A stretch of 64,000 bases of DNA from Gammaproteobacteria bacterium (GCA_018824085.1 JAHJHI010000038.1:1-64000); one strand, 5' to 3'; positions 43,041 through 54,243 are shown, counted from the stretch's first letter. Translations and numbers: made by a program. Notes: generated from the sequence alone by a model not told the origin.

Positions 43041-44132
43041 TCAGTCCAGCCAGTGGCGGCGCCAGAACACCGCGCCGAGCACGGCTGCGACCCCGCCCAT
43101 CAGGACCAGCGCAAGCGTGAAGCCGTCGGGCGACGCGAGCCATGGCATCGACTTGAAGTTCATGCCGAAGATGCCGGCGATCAGCGCGGCGGGCATGAAC
43201 AGCATGGTGATCACGGTGAGCACCCGCACCTCCTGATTCACGCGCTGGCTGAGCGCCGACAGGTACACGTCAAGCAGGCCGGACAGCACCTCGCGCATCG
43301 TGTCGACCGACTCGATGAGGAAGGTGAGATGGTCCTGCACGTCGCGCAGGTAGACGCGCGTTTCGGCGTGGATCTGCGGGAAATCGCCGCGCTGCAGGCT
43401 GCCGATCACTTCGCGCAGCGGCCACAGCGCGCGTCTCAATGTCAGCGTGTCGCGCCGGGCCTGGTGCAGTGACGCCATCTGCGCGCTGCCCGGCCGCTCG
43501 AACAGCTCTTCCTCCAGCACGTCGAGCCGTTCGCCTATGCGCTCGATGACGTCGAAGTAGTTGTCGACCACGGTATCGACGAGGCTGTAGGCGAGGTGGT
43601 CTATGCCGCAGCCGCGCAAGGTTCCATGGGCCTTGCGCAGGCGCTCGCGCACCGGCTCGAAACAGCCGCTCGGACGTTCCTGGAAGCTCAGCAGGAAGTC
43701 GTGGCCCAGCACCAGGCTGAACTGTTCCGACGACAGCGTCAGGCCGTCGGCCGACAGTGTGAGCATGCGCGCCACCGCGAACACCTGCTCGCCGTAGCTT
43801 TCGACCTTCGGTCGCTGCTCGGTGTTGGCGATGTCCTCCAGCATCAGCGGATGCAGGTGGAAGCGCTGGCCGATCTCCGCCAGGACCCCGGTGTCGTGCA
43901 CGCCATGCACATTGAGCCAGCGCAGCGGCAGGCGACTCTCGTGGGTGCGCGACGACTCGATGGAGGCGAAGCGCGTCTCCCGCAATTCGTCGGCGCTGTA
44001 CTCGATCAGCGAAATGCCCGCTTCGGCCGTGCGGCGCGCACCGATGTGAACCATCGAGCCGGGAGCGAGCCCGCGCTTGGCGGAGCGCCGCACCGGTTTT
44101 TCGACCTTCATTCTGGAGCGCCGGACGTTCAT
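43041..44132 (-). CDS. corA: CorA-family Mg2+/Co2+ channel
   Basis: The 363-residue protein has a large N-terminal cytoplasmic domain with long helices and two C-terminal membrane helices. The signature GMNFKSMP at the end of the first helix is the CorA selectivity loop. Earlier residues, such as HLHPLMLEDIANTEQRPK near 97-114, are typical of the family. The pentamer admits Mg2+ into the cell. ATG at 44132 follows GAAGGT; MKVEKPV at 44111 is an alternative. It is convergent with the PP2C gene and divergent from pntAA. Confidence 0.92.
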   Translation of the reverse strand: MNVRRSRMKVEKPVRRSAKRGLAPGSMVHIGARRTAEAGISLIEYSADELRETRFASIESSRTHESRLPLRWLNVHGVHDTGVLAEIGQRFHLHPLMLEDIANTEQRPKVESYGEQVFAVARMLTLSADGLTLSSEQFSLVLGHDFLLSFQERPSGCFEPVRERLRKAHGTLRGCGIDHLAYSLVDTVVDNYFDVIERIGERLDVLEEELFERPGSAQMASLHQARRDTLTLRRALWPLREVIGSLQRGDFPQIHAETRVYLRDVQDHLTFLIESVDTMREVLSGLLDVYLSALSQRVNQEVRVLTVITMLFMPAALIAGIFGMNFKSMPWLASPDGFTLALVLMGGVAAVLGAVFWRRHWLD

Positions 44133-44319
44133 TGATATACCTTCATTTTCCGTGACCCACTGCACATATGGCCGGCTCAGGATAGTATGCGCAGGCCAGC
44201 CGGGACGCGCCATCCGCGAAAGTTCCCGGCGACTCGAAAACGTCCGCATGCACAGGCTGGACGCAGCCGGCGTTTTCCGCAGGGTTCAGCACAAGATGTT
44301 CAACCAGGGAGGAGGGTAC

Positions 44320-45450
44320 ATGGCAGTCACCATCGGTGTGCCGAAGGAGACGGCGGAGGGCGAACACAGGGTCGCGCTCACGCCGGAAGTGGTCAAGAAA
44401 TTCGTGGCACTGGGTGCGGCGGTACAGGTACAGAGCGGTGCCGGCGAAGCCAGCCACTATCGCGATCAGGACTTCGTCGACGCCGGCGCGACGCTGGCGG
44501 ACAGCAGCGAACACATCCACTCGACCGCCGACGTCGTGCTGCGGGTCGGCGTGCCGACCAACATGCAGATCGAGGCGTTGAAGCCGGGGGCCGTGCTCAC
44601 CGGCTTCCTGCAGCCCTATTCGGATCGCGCCCGTGCCGCCCGGCTGGCGGAACGCGGCATCACGAGTTTCGCCGTCGAGCTGGTACCGCGCATTTCACGC
44701 GCACAGAGCATGGACGCGCTGTCGTCGCAGGCGGCCGTGGCCGGCTACCAGTGCGTGCTGATCGCCGCCAGCCATTGTCCGAAGTTCTTCCCGATGCTCA
44801 CCTACGCGGCCGGCACCATCCGTCCGGCGCGTGCGCTGGTCATCGGTGCAGGGGTTGCAGGCCTGCAGGCCATCGCCACCGCGAAACGGCTTGGCGCCAT
44901 CGTCGAAGCCTATGACGTACGTCCGGAAACGAAGGAACAGATCGAATCCCTCGGTGCCAAGTTCGTCGATACCGGCGTATCTGCGGCAGGCACGGGCGGC
45001 TATGCCCGCGAACTGACAGACGAAGAGAAGGCGCAGCAGGCGGTGAAGCTCGGCAAGGCAGTCGCCATGGCCGACGTGCTCATCACCACCGCGGCGATTC
45101 CCGGCAAGCGCGCACCGCGCATCATTTCGCTCGACATGATTGAAGGCATGAAGCCTGGCGCGGTCGTCGTCGACATGGCGTGCGAGTCCGGCGGCAACGT
45201 CGATGGCACCATCGCCGGACAGTCGGTGACGGTCGGCAACGCACTGGTCATCGGCCCCGCGAACATCACGTCGCGCATGCCGGTGCATTCGTCCGACATG
45301 TATGCAAAGAATCTTTTCAACCTGCTGTCGCCCTTCGTGAAGGACGGTCAGTTCGTGCCCGACTGGGAAGACGAAGTGATTGCCGGAACGGCGCTGACGC
45401 ATGCCGGCGAAGTCCGCCATGCGATGGTGAAGAAGGTGCTGGGTCTGTGA
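44320..45450 (+). CDS. pntAA: NAD(P) transhydrogenase subunit alpha part 1
   Basis: The 376-residue soluble NAD(H)-binding subunit corresponds to domain I of proton-translocating transhydrogenase. The GVPKETAEGEHRVALTPE N-terminus, the ALVIGAGVAGLQAIATAKRLG Rossmann loop near 170 and the RIISLDMIEGMKPGAVVVDM block near 265 are family-typical. The enzyme uses the proton gradient to make NADPH from NADH. ATG at 44320 has a strong GGAGG site. The alpha subunit is split into AA and AB here, as in Rhodospirillum-type systems. Confidence 0.93.
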   Translation: MAVTIGVPKETAEGEHRVALTPEVVKKFVALGAAVQVQSGAGEASHYRDQDFVDAGATLADSSEHIHSTADVVLRVGVPTNMQIEALKPGAVLTGFLQPYSDRARAARLAERGITSFAVELVPRISRAQSMDALSSQAAVAGYQCVLIAASHCPKFFPMLTYAAGTIRPARALVIGAGVAGLQAIATAKRLGAIVEAYDVRPETKEQIESLGAKFVDTGVSAAGTGGYARELTDEEKAQQAVKLGKAVAMADVLITTAAIPGKRAPRIISLDMIEGMKPGAVVVDMACESGGNVDGTIAGQSVTVGNALVIGPANITSRMPVHSSDMYAKNLFNLLSPFVKDGQFVPDWEDEVIAGTALTHAGEVRHAMVKKVLGL

Positions 45451-45466
45451 GCCCGCGCGGCGCGCG

Positions 45467-45519
45467 CCCGGTACGCGGCTGACGTCGCACGCGCCTCGAC
45501 GCAGGCGTGCCGTACCGGG
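45467..45519 (+). promoter_or_regulatory. Intercistronic stem-loop between pntAA and pntAB
   Basis: Arms CCCGGTACG (45467-45475) and CGTACCGGG (45511-45519) pair perfectly, and an inner pair GCACG/CGTGC extends the cruciform. It lies in the 110-base gap between pntAA and pntAB. It could stabilise or separate the transcripts. Confidence 0.55.
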
Positions 45520-45560
45520 AGTCGTCCGGCGGTCATCCCGAAAGAAGAAAGGATCAAGAA

Positions 45561-45836
45561 ATGGAAGCTCTTTACATATTCATGCTCGCGGCATTCACCG
45601 GCTATGAGGTGATCGCGCGCGTACCCGTCATCCTGCACACGCCGCTGATGTCCGGCTCCAACTTCGTGCACGGCGTTGTGCTGGTCGGCGCCATGGTGGT
45701 GCTCGGCCATGCCGATCCGGAAGATCCGCTGCAGCTCACGATAGGCTTCATCGCCGTCGTGCTCGGTGCGGCGAATGCGGCCGGCGGCTATGTCGTGACC
45801 GAGCGCATGCTCGCCATGTTCACCAAAAAGAACTAA
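45561..45836 (+). CDS. pntAB: NAD(P) transhydrogenase subunit alpha part 2
   Basis: The 91-residue membrane subunit has about three helices, carrying the PntAB pattern: YIFMLAAFTGYEVIARVPVI, then TPLMSGSNFVHGVVLVGAMV and TIGFIAVVLGAANAAGGYVV. It forms part of the proton channel with PntB. The ATG at 45561 has an AAAGGA site. It lies 13 bases before pntB. Confidence 0.93.
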   Translation: MEALYIFMLAAFTGYEVIARVPVILHTPLMSGSNFVHGVVLVGAMVVLGHADPEDPLQLTIGFIAVVLGAANAAGGYVVTERMLAMFTKKN

Positions 45837-45849
45837 GGGAGCCGACAAC

Positions 45850-47223
45850 GTGAGTGCAAAACTTCTGGTCGACGCATCCTATTTCGTCGTCGCCGTACTG
45901 TTCATCCTCGGCCTCAAGGCGATGGCTTCACCGGTCACTGCACGCAAGGGCATCGTGTGGGCGGGCATCGGCATGGTCGTGGCCACGCTGGTCACCTTCG
46001 CCACGCCCGGCATGCAGAACTTCGGGCTCATCATCGCGGCAATCGCCCTGGGCGGTGCGGTGGCGTGGTGGTCCGGCAAGGTGGTCAAGATGACCGACAT
46101 GCCGCAGATGGTCGCCATCTACAACGGCATGGGCGGCGGTGCCGCCGCTGCCATCGCTGCGCTTGAATTCGCGCGCGGCGAAGTGCATGGCGTGGTCTTC
46201 ACCGCGCTGGCCACGCTCGGCGCGCTGATCGGCGCCGTGTCCTTCTCCGGTTCCTGCGTCGCCTTCGCGAAGCTGCAGGGCCTGATGACCAAGGCCTGGC
46301 GACTGCCGGCGCAGAACGCAGTCAACATCGTGCTCGGTCTGGCGACCGTGCTGGTGGGTGTCGGCATCGTCGTCAGCGGCGACCCGACGACGACGCAGAT
46401 CATCGCCTTCTTCATCCTGTCGCTGGTGCTCGGCGTCATCATCACGCTGCCGATCGGCGGCGCCGACATGCCGGTGGTCATTTCGCTGTTCAATGCCTTC
46501 ACCGGCCTGGCAGTCGGTTTCGAAGGCTATGTGCTCGGCATTCCGGCGCTCATCATCGCCGGCATCGTGGTCGGGGCAGCCGGCACCTTGCTGACCCAGC
46601 TGATGGCCAGGGCGATGAACCGTCCGATCACCAACATCCTGTTCTCGCCCATCACCGGCGAGGCGCAGGCGGGCTCGGGCCCGACCGGCACGATGAAGGA
46701 ATGCTCGGCGATGGATGCCGCGTCGATGATGCGTTACGCGCAGAAGGTCATCATCGTGCCGGGCTACGGCATGGCGGTTGCCGGCGCGCAGCACAAGGTC
46801 TATGAAATGACCAAGCTGCTGGAGGAAGCCGGCGTCGAAGTCAGCTTTGCCATCCACCCGGTGGCCGGACGCATGCCCGGACACATGAACGTGCTGCTGG
46901 CGGAAGCGGGTGTGCCCTACGAACAGATCTTCGACCTTGAGGAGATCAACGAGGAGTTCGGACAGGCCGACGTGGCGCTGGTGATCGGCGCAAACGACGT
47001 GGTCAACCCGGTGGCCCGCACCGACAAGACCAGTCCGATCTACGGCATGCCGATTCTCAATGCCGACAAGGCGCAGAACGTCATCGTCATCAAGCGCGGC
47101 AAGGGTGCCGGCTACTCGGGCATCGAGAACGCGCTGTTCTTCGAAGACAACTGCCGCCTGTGCTACGGCTCGGCGCAGGGCGTTGTCGGAGAGATGATCG
47201 GCCACGTCAAGGCGCTCAGCTGA
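45850..47223 (+). CDS. pntB: NAD(P) transhydrogenase subunit beta
   Basis: The product has 457 residues. The membrane half has about nine helices with many Gly/Ala runs. The NADP(H)-binding domain follows, with IIVPGYGMAVAGAQHKVYEM near 299-318, then GRMPGHMNVLLAEAGVPYEQ near 338-357 and VNPVARTDKTSPIYGMPILN. The GTG start at 45850 follows a GGGAG site. A strong terminator follows the stop codon. Confidence 0.94.
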   Translation: MSAKLLVDASYFVVAVLFILGLKAMASPVTARKGIVWAGIGMVVATLVTFATPGMQNFGLIIAAIALGGAVAWWSGKVVKMTDMPQMVAIYNGMGGGAAAAIAALEFARGEVHGVVFTALATLGALIGAVSFSGSCVAFAKLQGLMTKAWRLPAQNAVNIVLGLATVLVGVGIVVSGDPTTTQIIAFFILSLVLGVIITLPIGGADMPVVISLFNAFTGLAVGFEGYVLGIPALIIAGIVVGAAGTLLTQLMARAMNRPITNILFSPITGEAQAGSGPTGTMKECSAMDAASMMRYAQKVIIVPGYGMAVAGAQHKVYEMTKLLEEAGVEVSFAIHPVAGRMPGHMNVLLAEAGVPYEQIFDLEEINEEFGQADVALVIGANDVVNPVARTDKTSPIYGMPILNADKAQNVIVIKRGKGAGYSGIENALFFEDNCRLCYGSAQGVVGEMIGHVKALS

Positions 47224-47242
47224 CCGGTCCGGTGTGCTGGCC

Positions 47243-47280
47243 AAAACCGCGTGTCCGCGAGAGCGGCACGCGGTTTTTTC
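47243..47280 (+). terminator. Rho-independent terminator after pntB
   Basis: AAAACCGCGTG (47243-47253) pairs with CACGCGGTTTT (47267-47277), giving an eleven-base stem with a 13-base loop, followed by more T residues. It starts 20 bases after the pntB stop. The A-run on the left arm means it could also work on the opposite strand for the convergent AraC gene. Confidence 0.85.
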
Positions 47281-47330
47281 ATTTGTGCGGCGCGGGTGAC
47301 GAAGATGCCGTGACGCAGGCGGCGGCGACG

Positions 47331-48218
47331 CTACCCGGCGTGTGACGCCCGCAGCTTCGCGGGCGTGAGCCCGAGCCGTGCATGGATCACGCGCGTCATG
47401 TGGGCCTGATCGGAGAATCCGCAGCATGCGGCCACCTCCTTGATCGCCAGCGTGCCTGTCGTGAGGAGTTGCCGTGCGCGCTTGACCCGCTGGTCGATGA
47501 CGAATGCGTGAGGGGTCGTGCCCTGCGTTTCACGGAACCGGCGGAAAAAGGTGCATGCGCCGAGCCCTGCGGCTTCCGCCATGTCGTCCAGGCTCAGGGC
47601 TTCGTGCAGGCGCGCGTCTATCAGTTCGAGCACGCGCCGCAACTGCTGCGCGGACAGGCGTCCGCCCGGTGTCGCGTCGCGGAAGGTCACGAGTGCGTAC
47701 TTGCGCAGCAGATGCACGGCAAGCTGCGTTCCCAGCGCCTCGGCGTACAGGGCGCCGCCCATCACGGGCTGTGCCGCCTCGCTTGCGATGGCGTCGGTCA
47801 GCGCGAGCAGGGTGCGGTCCTTCGTGCACAGCACGTCGTGCAGACGCACATCGGCCACCGGGCGCTCCATCACTTCCCCGGCCACCTTCGACATCAGGCT
47901 GTTGGACAGATAGACATGCGATACGTCGATGTCGCACGTCCAGTGCCAATGGGACTCCTGCGACATCGTCAGCAGCGACGCATCGTCCGGCGCGCACACG
48001 GCGCTGGACCACCGATCATCGCAGCGCCGGTTCATCGGGGTCTGGCCGCTGTTGTAGCGAACGACCATGAAGTGGTCCAGCGGCGGGATCGGGACGTCGA
48101 GCCCCGTGTAGTGGTAGGAGCGATGGCCGACGCCCTTCCAGCCCAGATTGTCGCTGGATGCGAGCACCTTGCCCGGCACCCAGTGCGGGAGCTCTGTCGG
48201 TGTGATCACGTTCGGCAT
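47331..48218 (-). CDS. AraC-family transcriptional regulator
   Basis: The 295-residue regulator has a C-terminal AraC/XylS double helix-turn-helix. The first helix region is LSLDDMAEAAGLGACTFFRR near 208-227 and the second ends IKEVAACCGFSDQAHMTRVI near 258-277. The N-terminal part (about 1-190) is the ligand-sensing region, with no clear cupin motif. ATG at 48218 follows GGAGGAAA. It lies downstream of the MetX-like and BVMO genes on the same strand and probably controls them; a 21-bp-spaced direct repeat upstream of the BVMO gene is a fitting operator. Confidence 0.88.
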   Translation of the reverse strand: MPNVITPTELPHWVPGKVLASSDNLGWKGVGHRSYHYTGLDVPIPPLDHFMVVRYNSGQTPMNRRCDDRWSSAVCAPDDASLLTMSQESHWHWTCDIDVSHVYLSNSLMSKVAGEVMERPVADVRLHDVLCTKDRTLLALTDAIASEAAQPVMGGALYAEALGTQLAVHLLRKYALVTFRDATPGGRLSAQQLRRVLELIDARLHEALSLDDMAEAAGLGACTFFRRFRETQGTTPHAFVIDQRVKRARQLLTTGTLAIKEVAACCGFSDQAHMTRVIHARLGLTPAKLRASHAG

Positions 48219-48379
48219 GTCGTTTCCTCCGCGGAGAAGGCCGGACCGGCAGGGGCTGCAATCCGGATGACGCCCCGAAAGCGCAGTGATCTCGCTGTCG
48301 GGGCGATCCAGCTTAACAGACCGGAACACGGCCGGTGGCGAGGGGGCGTCGCCGGCTTCCTGTCAGTCCCTCCTCCGCG

Positions 48380-49435
48380 CTATGTGACGTCGAAGGCGAG
48401 CAGTTCCGACAGGTGGGCGTCGATCTGGGCGGCGTAGTCCGGGTCGTATCCGAACAGGCCGAAGTGGCCGTCAACACTGTCGATGGGCCGGAACTCGCTT
48501 CCCGGAATCATCGCCTGTTCGGCCCGGCAGTCGGCCAGCGGGAAGAACATGTCGTGGCTGATCGGCATGACGAAGGTTTTCGCCCTGATGCGCCCGAGTG
48601 CGGCCTTGAGGTCGCCGCCCGCATGCCTGCCGACATCCGCGTGCTGCCACTTCCAGGCCATGCACAGCAGGTCGTTCGGATCCATCGGCGCGAAGTAGGC
48701 GACCATGAAACGCTCGACGAAGTCCTGCACGGACTCGAAACCCATGGCCAGGTGGCGGCCGGTGCGGAAGAAGTCGGGGCTCCAGCCCATGACGGTCCAC
48801 AACCGGGCATGGCGGCGCAGCCCGTCGCTCACGTCGGACGACTGCAGATACCGCCCGCTGCGGAAGTCGGGATCCGTCGTGATGGCTTCGATCAGCGTGT
48901 CGGCGAACAGGAAGTCATGTTCGGTATTGCGGGCGGTCCCGGCGATCGGCGCTGCGCGCTTGACCATGTCGGGATAGCGTACCGCCCACTCATACGTCTG
49001 CTGCGCGCCCATTGATCCGCCGACCACCAGTGCCAGCGTGTCGATGCCGAAGTGCGCGGTGAGCAGCCGGTGCTGCGCGCGGACATCATCGCCGATGCGC
49101 ACCTTCGGAAAGCCGGCCATGCCGAGTGCGCCGTCAGTGTTGTGCGGCGAGGTCGACAGTCCGCCGCCGATCTGGTTGGCCAGCACGATGAAATAGCGCT
49201 CCGGGTCCAGCGCGCGGCCCGGGCCGATGTAGACCTGTTCCATGATCCTGCTGCTGCCCGAATACCAGGTCGGAATGAGGATTGCGTTGTCGCGGGCGGC
49301 GTTGAGCGTGCCGTGCGTGGCCACCGCGAGCGTGCAATCCGGAATCGTCCCGCCTTCTTCGAGTTCGAGGTCGCCGATGCCGATGCGTTCGTACGGACCG
49401 TGAATGTCCTGGCTGTAGTAGTTGTTCTCAATCAC
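48380..49435 (-). CDS. MetX-like alpha/beta hydrolase
   Basis: The 351-residue protein is an alpha/beta hydrolase of the homoserine O-acetyltransferase (MetX) superfamily. The catalytic triad reads S141 in VVGGSMGAQQ, D295 in ISHDMFFP and H324 in DGHFGLFGY. The real homoserine acetyltransferase has characteristic early motifs that are only partly present, so an esterase or acyltransferase of another metabolite is more likely. It follows a BVMO gene, and a role in cleaving the ester product is inference. The GTG start at 49435 follows GGAGAA; an ATG at 49462 is possible. Confidence 0.78.
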   Translation of the reverse strand: MIENNYYSQDIHGPYERIGIGDLELEEGGTIPDCTLAVATHGTLNAARDNAILIPTWYSGSSRIMEQVYIGPGRALDPERYFIVLANQIGGGLSTSPHNTDGALGMAGFPKVRIGDDVRAQHRLLTAHFGIDTLALVVGGSMGAQQTYEWAVRYPDMVKRAAPIAGTARNTEHDFLFADTLIEAITTDPDFRSGRYLQSSDVSDGLRRHARLWTVMGWSPDFFRTGRHLAMGFESVQDFVERFMVAYFAPMDPNDLLCMAWKWQHADVGRHAGGDLKAALGRIRAKTFVMPISHDMFFPLADCRAEQAMIPGSEFRPIDSVDGHFGLFGYDPDYAAQIDAHLSELLAFDVT

Positions 49436-49578
49436 AGGGTTCTCCTTCCCCGGTGCCGCCATGGCATCCGGTGTGCGACGCATGGCGGCGCTTGATCGGG
49501 CCTGAAGCGGGTGCGTGTCGGCACCGCGGTTCCAGGCGTGTCGGTCGCTGCGGCGGGCGGCATGCCGTCCGCCGTCAC

Positions 49579-51231
<1,653 letters not shown>

Positions 51232-51354
51232 GTTTTCTCCTCCTTGTCTTGTGGCTGCATGCCGCCGGGCGAGTCGCGCAGGCGACGGGCGCCGCAGCGG
51301 GCTTTCCGCCGGGGGCATGCAGGACAGACTGTAGGGAGGCGTGTTCACTGCGGC

Positions 51355-51389
51355 TTGAACAAACCGGGCAATTCATTGAACGATCCGGG
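51355..51389 (-). promoter_or_regulatory. Candidate AraC-type operator upstream of the BVMO gene
   Basis: TTGAACAAACCGGG at 51355-51368 and TTGAACGATCCGGG at 51376-51389 match at 12 of 14 bases and start exactly 21 bases apart, two helical turns. This is the layout of AraC-family half-sites. They lie 124-158 bases before the BVMO start. A minus-strand TACAGT at 51328-51333 could be the -10 box, with a -35 overlapping the near half-site. Confidence 0.6.
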
Positions 51390-51493
51390 ATGTTTCCGCC
51401 GCGCCATGCACGAGCGCGTGCCTTGCCCGGGCGCGGGCGCCACCATTCGCCGGGCGCTCCGGTGGCCGGCGCGGGGCGCGGTGCCCCGAACGG

Positions 51494-51913
51494 TCAGATT
51501 TTCGAGCGCACCCAGCGCACGAGGTCGGCGGCGCCCATCGCTCCGGACTGGCGCGCGACTTCCCGCCCGCCCTTGAACAGCACCAGTGTCGGAATGCTGC
51601 GTATGCCATGAGCGGCACTGGTTTGCCGGGCGCGTTCCGTATCCACTTTGGCGAAGCGCACATGCGGCAACTGCGCCGCCGCCGCCGTGAACTGCGGCGC
51701 CATGACCTTGCAGGGGCCGCACCAGTCGGCCCAGAAATCGACGAGCACCGGCAGTTCCGTGCCGGCGATGTGGCGCGCGAAGCTGCCGTCGTCGAGTTCG
51801 AAAGGTTCGGCGCGCATCAGCGGGCTCTTGCATCGGGCGCATACCGGTCCGTCATCAAGACGCTCTTGCGGTACGCGATTGGTGGTGCTGCAGTGCGGGC
51901 AGACGACATTCAT
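51494..51913 (-). CDS. trxC: Thioredoxin 2 (TrxC-like)
   Basis: The 139-residue cytoplasmic thiol-disulfide reductase has an N-terminal zinc finger, C5-x2-C8 and C25-x2-C28, and the active site W64-C65-G66-P67-C68 in a normal thioredoxin fold. The TrxC type is often induced by oxidative stress. It lies 69 bases after the AEC transporter on the same strand, so it may be the last gene of that transcript. Confidence 0.93.
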   Translation of the reverse strand: MNVVCPHCSTTNRVPQERLDDGPVCARCKSPLMRAEPFELDDGSFARHIAGTELPVLVDFWADWCGPCKVMAPQFTAAAAQLPHVRFAKVDTERARQTSAAHGIRSIPTLVLFKGGREVARQSGAMGAADLVRWVRSKI

Positions 51914-51982
51914 GGCGATCTCCTTTGCTGCCAGATGCGGCTGACCGTGCCCGCAATCAAGAGCGCGTCCGGTGTCGGTGGA

Positions 51983-52951
51983 TCAACCGAACAGCCCGAG
52001 CGCCATCAGCAGCGGCAGTGACAGCCAGAACAGCAGCGTGCTCCAGCCGATCAGCAGCGCCGAGGCGGCGGCATCGATACGGAAGCGTTCGGCCAGCAGC
52101 AGCGAGGTCATGAAGGTGGGCGTGGCGCATTCCACCAGTGAGGCCCGCTGTGCTTCCGACGGTGCGCCGGACACCAGCAGCACCAGTGCCCACACGAGCA
52201 GCGGCGCCACCAGCAGCTTCACCGCGGACGCGGCGATCACCTCGGTGCGTGGCACCAGGCGGCGCCAGGGTATCGTCATGCCGAGCACGAACACGATGAC
52301 CGGAATCGCGGCCTGGCCGACGAAGCGCGCCGCCTCGACCAGCGGCGGGTAGGCCAGCCCCGTGTACTGCGCGCCCAGCCCGAGCGCGAAGGCCCAGATC
52401 GGCGGCATCATCAGCACGGTGCGCAGCACGTCCGGGCGCTCGCCGTCGGCGTGCGAGCCAAGGCGGGTGGCGATCCAGACGCCCAGCGTCCACACGACGG
52501 GCATCGTCATGAACATGTCGTTGAAGATGGCGTAGCGCATCGCGCCGTCGCCGAAGAAGAATTCCAGCACCGGCGCACCGACGTTGAAGGTGTTGCCGAA
52601 CATGCCGCCGAGCATCAGCGCGGCGCGTGTCGTGTCGTGCAGGCCCGCGCCCAGCCGGGTCTTCCACAGCAGCAGATAGAGCAGCGCGCCGTTGAACAGC
52701 GTGCCGATGCCCACCAGCAGCGGCACCGTCAGCAGGTCGAGGCTGATCGGTGTGACCGCCGCCACCGCGAACAGGATGGCCGGATAGAACACGTAGAGCA
52801 CCAGGCGGTTGAGCTGGGCGCGCAGCGAATCGGCGTCACGCCCTTCGCCCATGCGTGCCGCCCACCAGCCGCCGGCCGCCACCAGCAGCGACAGCGGGAG
52901 CATGACCTGGACCATCAGGCCCGCGAGTTGACTGCCTGTATCTGCGCTCAT
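51983..52951 (-). CDS. AEC-family auxin-efflux-carrier-like transporter
   Basis: The 322-residue inner-membrane protein has about ten helices in two groups of five. Family features include LNRLVLYVFYPAILFAVAAV near 46-65 and the GGMFGNTFNVGAPVLEFFFG block near 113-132. AEC proteins such as MdcF or YfdV carry dicarboxylates or similar acids. The substrate is not known. The ATG overlaps the MFS stop in an ATGA. Confidence 0.85.
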   Translation of the reverse strand: MSADTGSQLAGLMVQVMLPLSLLVAAGGWWAARMGEGRDADSLRAQLNRLVLYVFYPAILFAVAAVTPISLDLLTVPLLVGIGTLFNGALLYLLLWKTRLGAGLHDTTRAALMLGGMFGNTFNVGAPVLEFFFGDGAMRYAIFNDMFMTMPVVWTLGVWIATRLGSHADGERPDVLRTVLMMPPIWAFALGLGAQYTGLAYPPLVEAARFVGQAAIPVIVFVLGMTIPWRRLVPRTEVIAASAVKLLVAPLLVWALVLLVSGAPSEAQRASLVECATPTFMTSLLLAERFRIDAAASALLIGWSTLLFWLSLPLLMALGLFG

Positions 52952-54243
52952 GAATGGATGTCGGTCAGGTTGCGGGCGTGTGTTTCACGGATGAAGGTGG
53001 CGGCCGCCAGCCCGCCGAGCGCGGCTGCCGCGAGCAGCCAGATGCCGGCGGTCATCGCGGCGCTGTCCGGTTGCGCGGCGTCGAGTGCGCGCTGTTCGAT
53101 CACCCGGCCGACCATCGGCTGGAGCAGAGCCGCGCCGAGGAAGCAGCCGGTATTGACCAGGCTGGTGGCCATGCCGGACAGCATGGGCGGATTGACTTCC
53201 TTGGCGCAGGCCCAGGAAAGCGTGAACGCCGAAGCCGACGCGCCGATGAGGCCGAACAGCGCATAGCGGGCCGCCGGCGACAGTGCGGATTCGAGTGCCA
53301 GCGGCATCCAGCACAGCAGATACACGGCAGCGAAGGCGAGCATGACGGCCTTGCGATGCTGCAGATGGTCGGACAGGCGCCCGATGAACAGTGCGCCGAA
53401 GGCGAAGGCGAGCAGCATGACCGTATTGTGGCGCGCGGCCAGATCCCGGCTCATGTCGTGATTGGTCATCAGGTAGGGCACGGCCCACAGTCCGGCGAAT
53501 GCGAAGAAGCTGCCGGCGATGCCGGCATTGACGAACAGGCCGGGCCAGCTCGACGGATTGCCGGCAACCGTTTTCAGCCCCGTCTTCCAGTCGCGTGTCA
53601 GTGCGGCATGCGCCGGCTTGCCTGATTGTTCGCGCAGCGATGGCAGGCCGGCGTCTTCCGGGCGGTCGCGCACGTGCAGCCAGGCGAGCGCCGCCAGAAG
53701 CATCGAGAACACGCCGAGCGCGACGAATACCGCACGCCAGGACACGATGCCCACCAGCAGCGCGAGCGGCGTGGCGGCCACGGCCGCGCCGAGGTTGCCG
53801 ATGCACTGGGTCAGCCCGTTGAGCGTGGCGAACTGGCGTTCCGGAAACCAGGCCGCATTGATCTTGAGCAGCGCGATGAAGGGGAAGGACACGCCGAAAC
53901 CGACCAGCGAACGGCCGATCACCGCCATGCCGAGGCTGTCCGCGAGCGCGAATACGATGGCGCCGATGCCGGCCACCAGACTGCCCGCCGCGACGATGCG
54001 CCGCGGACCGAGCGTGTCCGCGAGCACGCCGGTCGGAATCTGCATCAGCGTGTAGATCCAGAAATAGCTGGCCGCGAGGATGCCGAGCGAGGTCGGGCCG
54101 ACGGCGAAATCCCGCGTCAGTTCGCCGGCGATCGCTGCCGGTGCGGTGCGGTGGAAGAAGGCCAGCACATAGGTACAGGCGATCAGTATGAAAGCGGTCC
54201 AGCGCAGCCTGACCAGCAGGCGGGATTGGTCGTCGGAAAGCAT
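52948..54243 (-). CDS. MFS transporter
   Basis: The 431-residue protein has twelve hydrophobic helices in two halves. The FHRTAPAAIAGELTRDF loop near 30-46 and the DTLGPRRIVAAGSLVAGIGA motif near 76-95 identify the major facilitator superfamily, in the anion/cation symporter or nitrate/hexuronate-like branch. The substrate is unknown. ATG at 54243 gives the normal start. It lies 72 bases after the dctM-type gene on the same strand. Confidence 0.87.
   Translation of the reverse strand: MLSDDQSRLLVRLRWTAFILIACTYVLAFFHRTAPAAIAGELTRDFAVGPTSLGILAASYFWIYTLMQIPTGVLADTLGPRRIVAAGSLVAGIGAIVFALADSLGMAVIGRSLVGFGVSFPFIALLKINAAWFPERQFATLNGLTQCIGNLGAAVAATPLALLVGIVSWRAVFVALGVFSMLLAALAWLHVRDRPEDAGLPSLREQSGKPAHAALTRDWKTGLKTVAGNPSSWPGLFVNAGIAGSFFAFAGLWAVPYLMTNHDMSRDLAARHNTVMLLAFAFGALFIGRLSDHLQHRKAVMLAFAAVYLLCWMPLALESALSPAARYALFGLIGASASAFTLSWACAKEVNPPMLSGMATSLVNTGCFLGAALLQPMVGRVIEQRALDAAQPDSAAMTAGIWLLAAAALGGLAAATFIRETHARNLTDIHS

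Noticed and set aside
48380-49435. Naming the hydrolase as homoserine O-acetyltransferase (metX)
   Set aside because: The triad fits the superfamily, but the gene is in a BVMO cluster away from methionine genes, so the specific name was not given.
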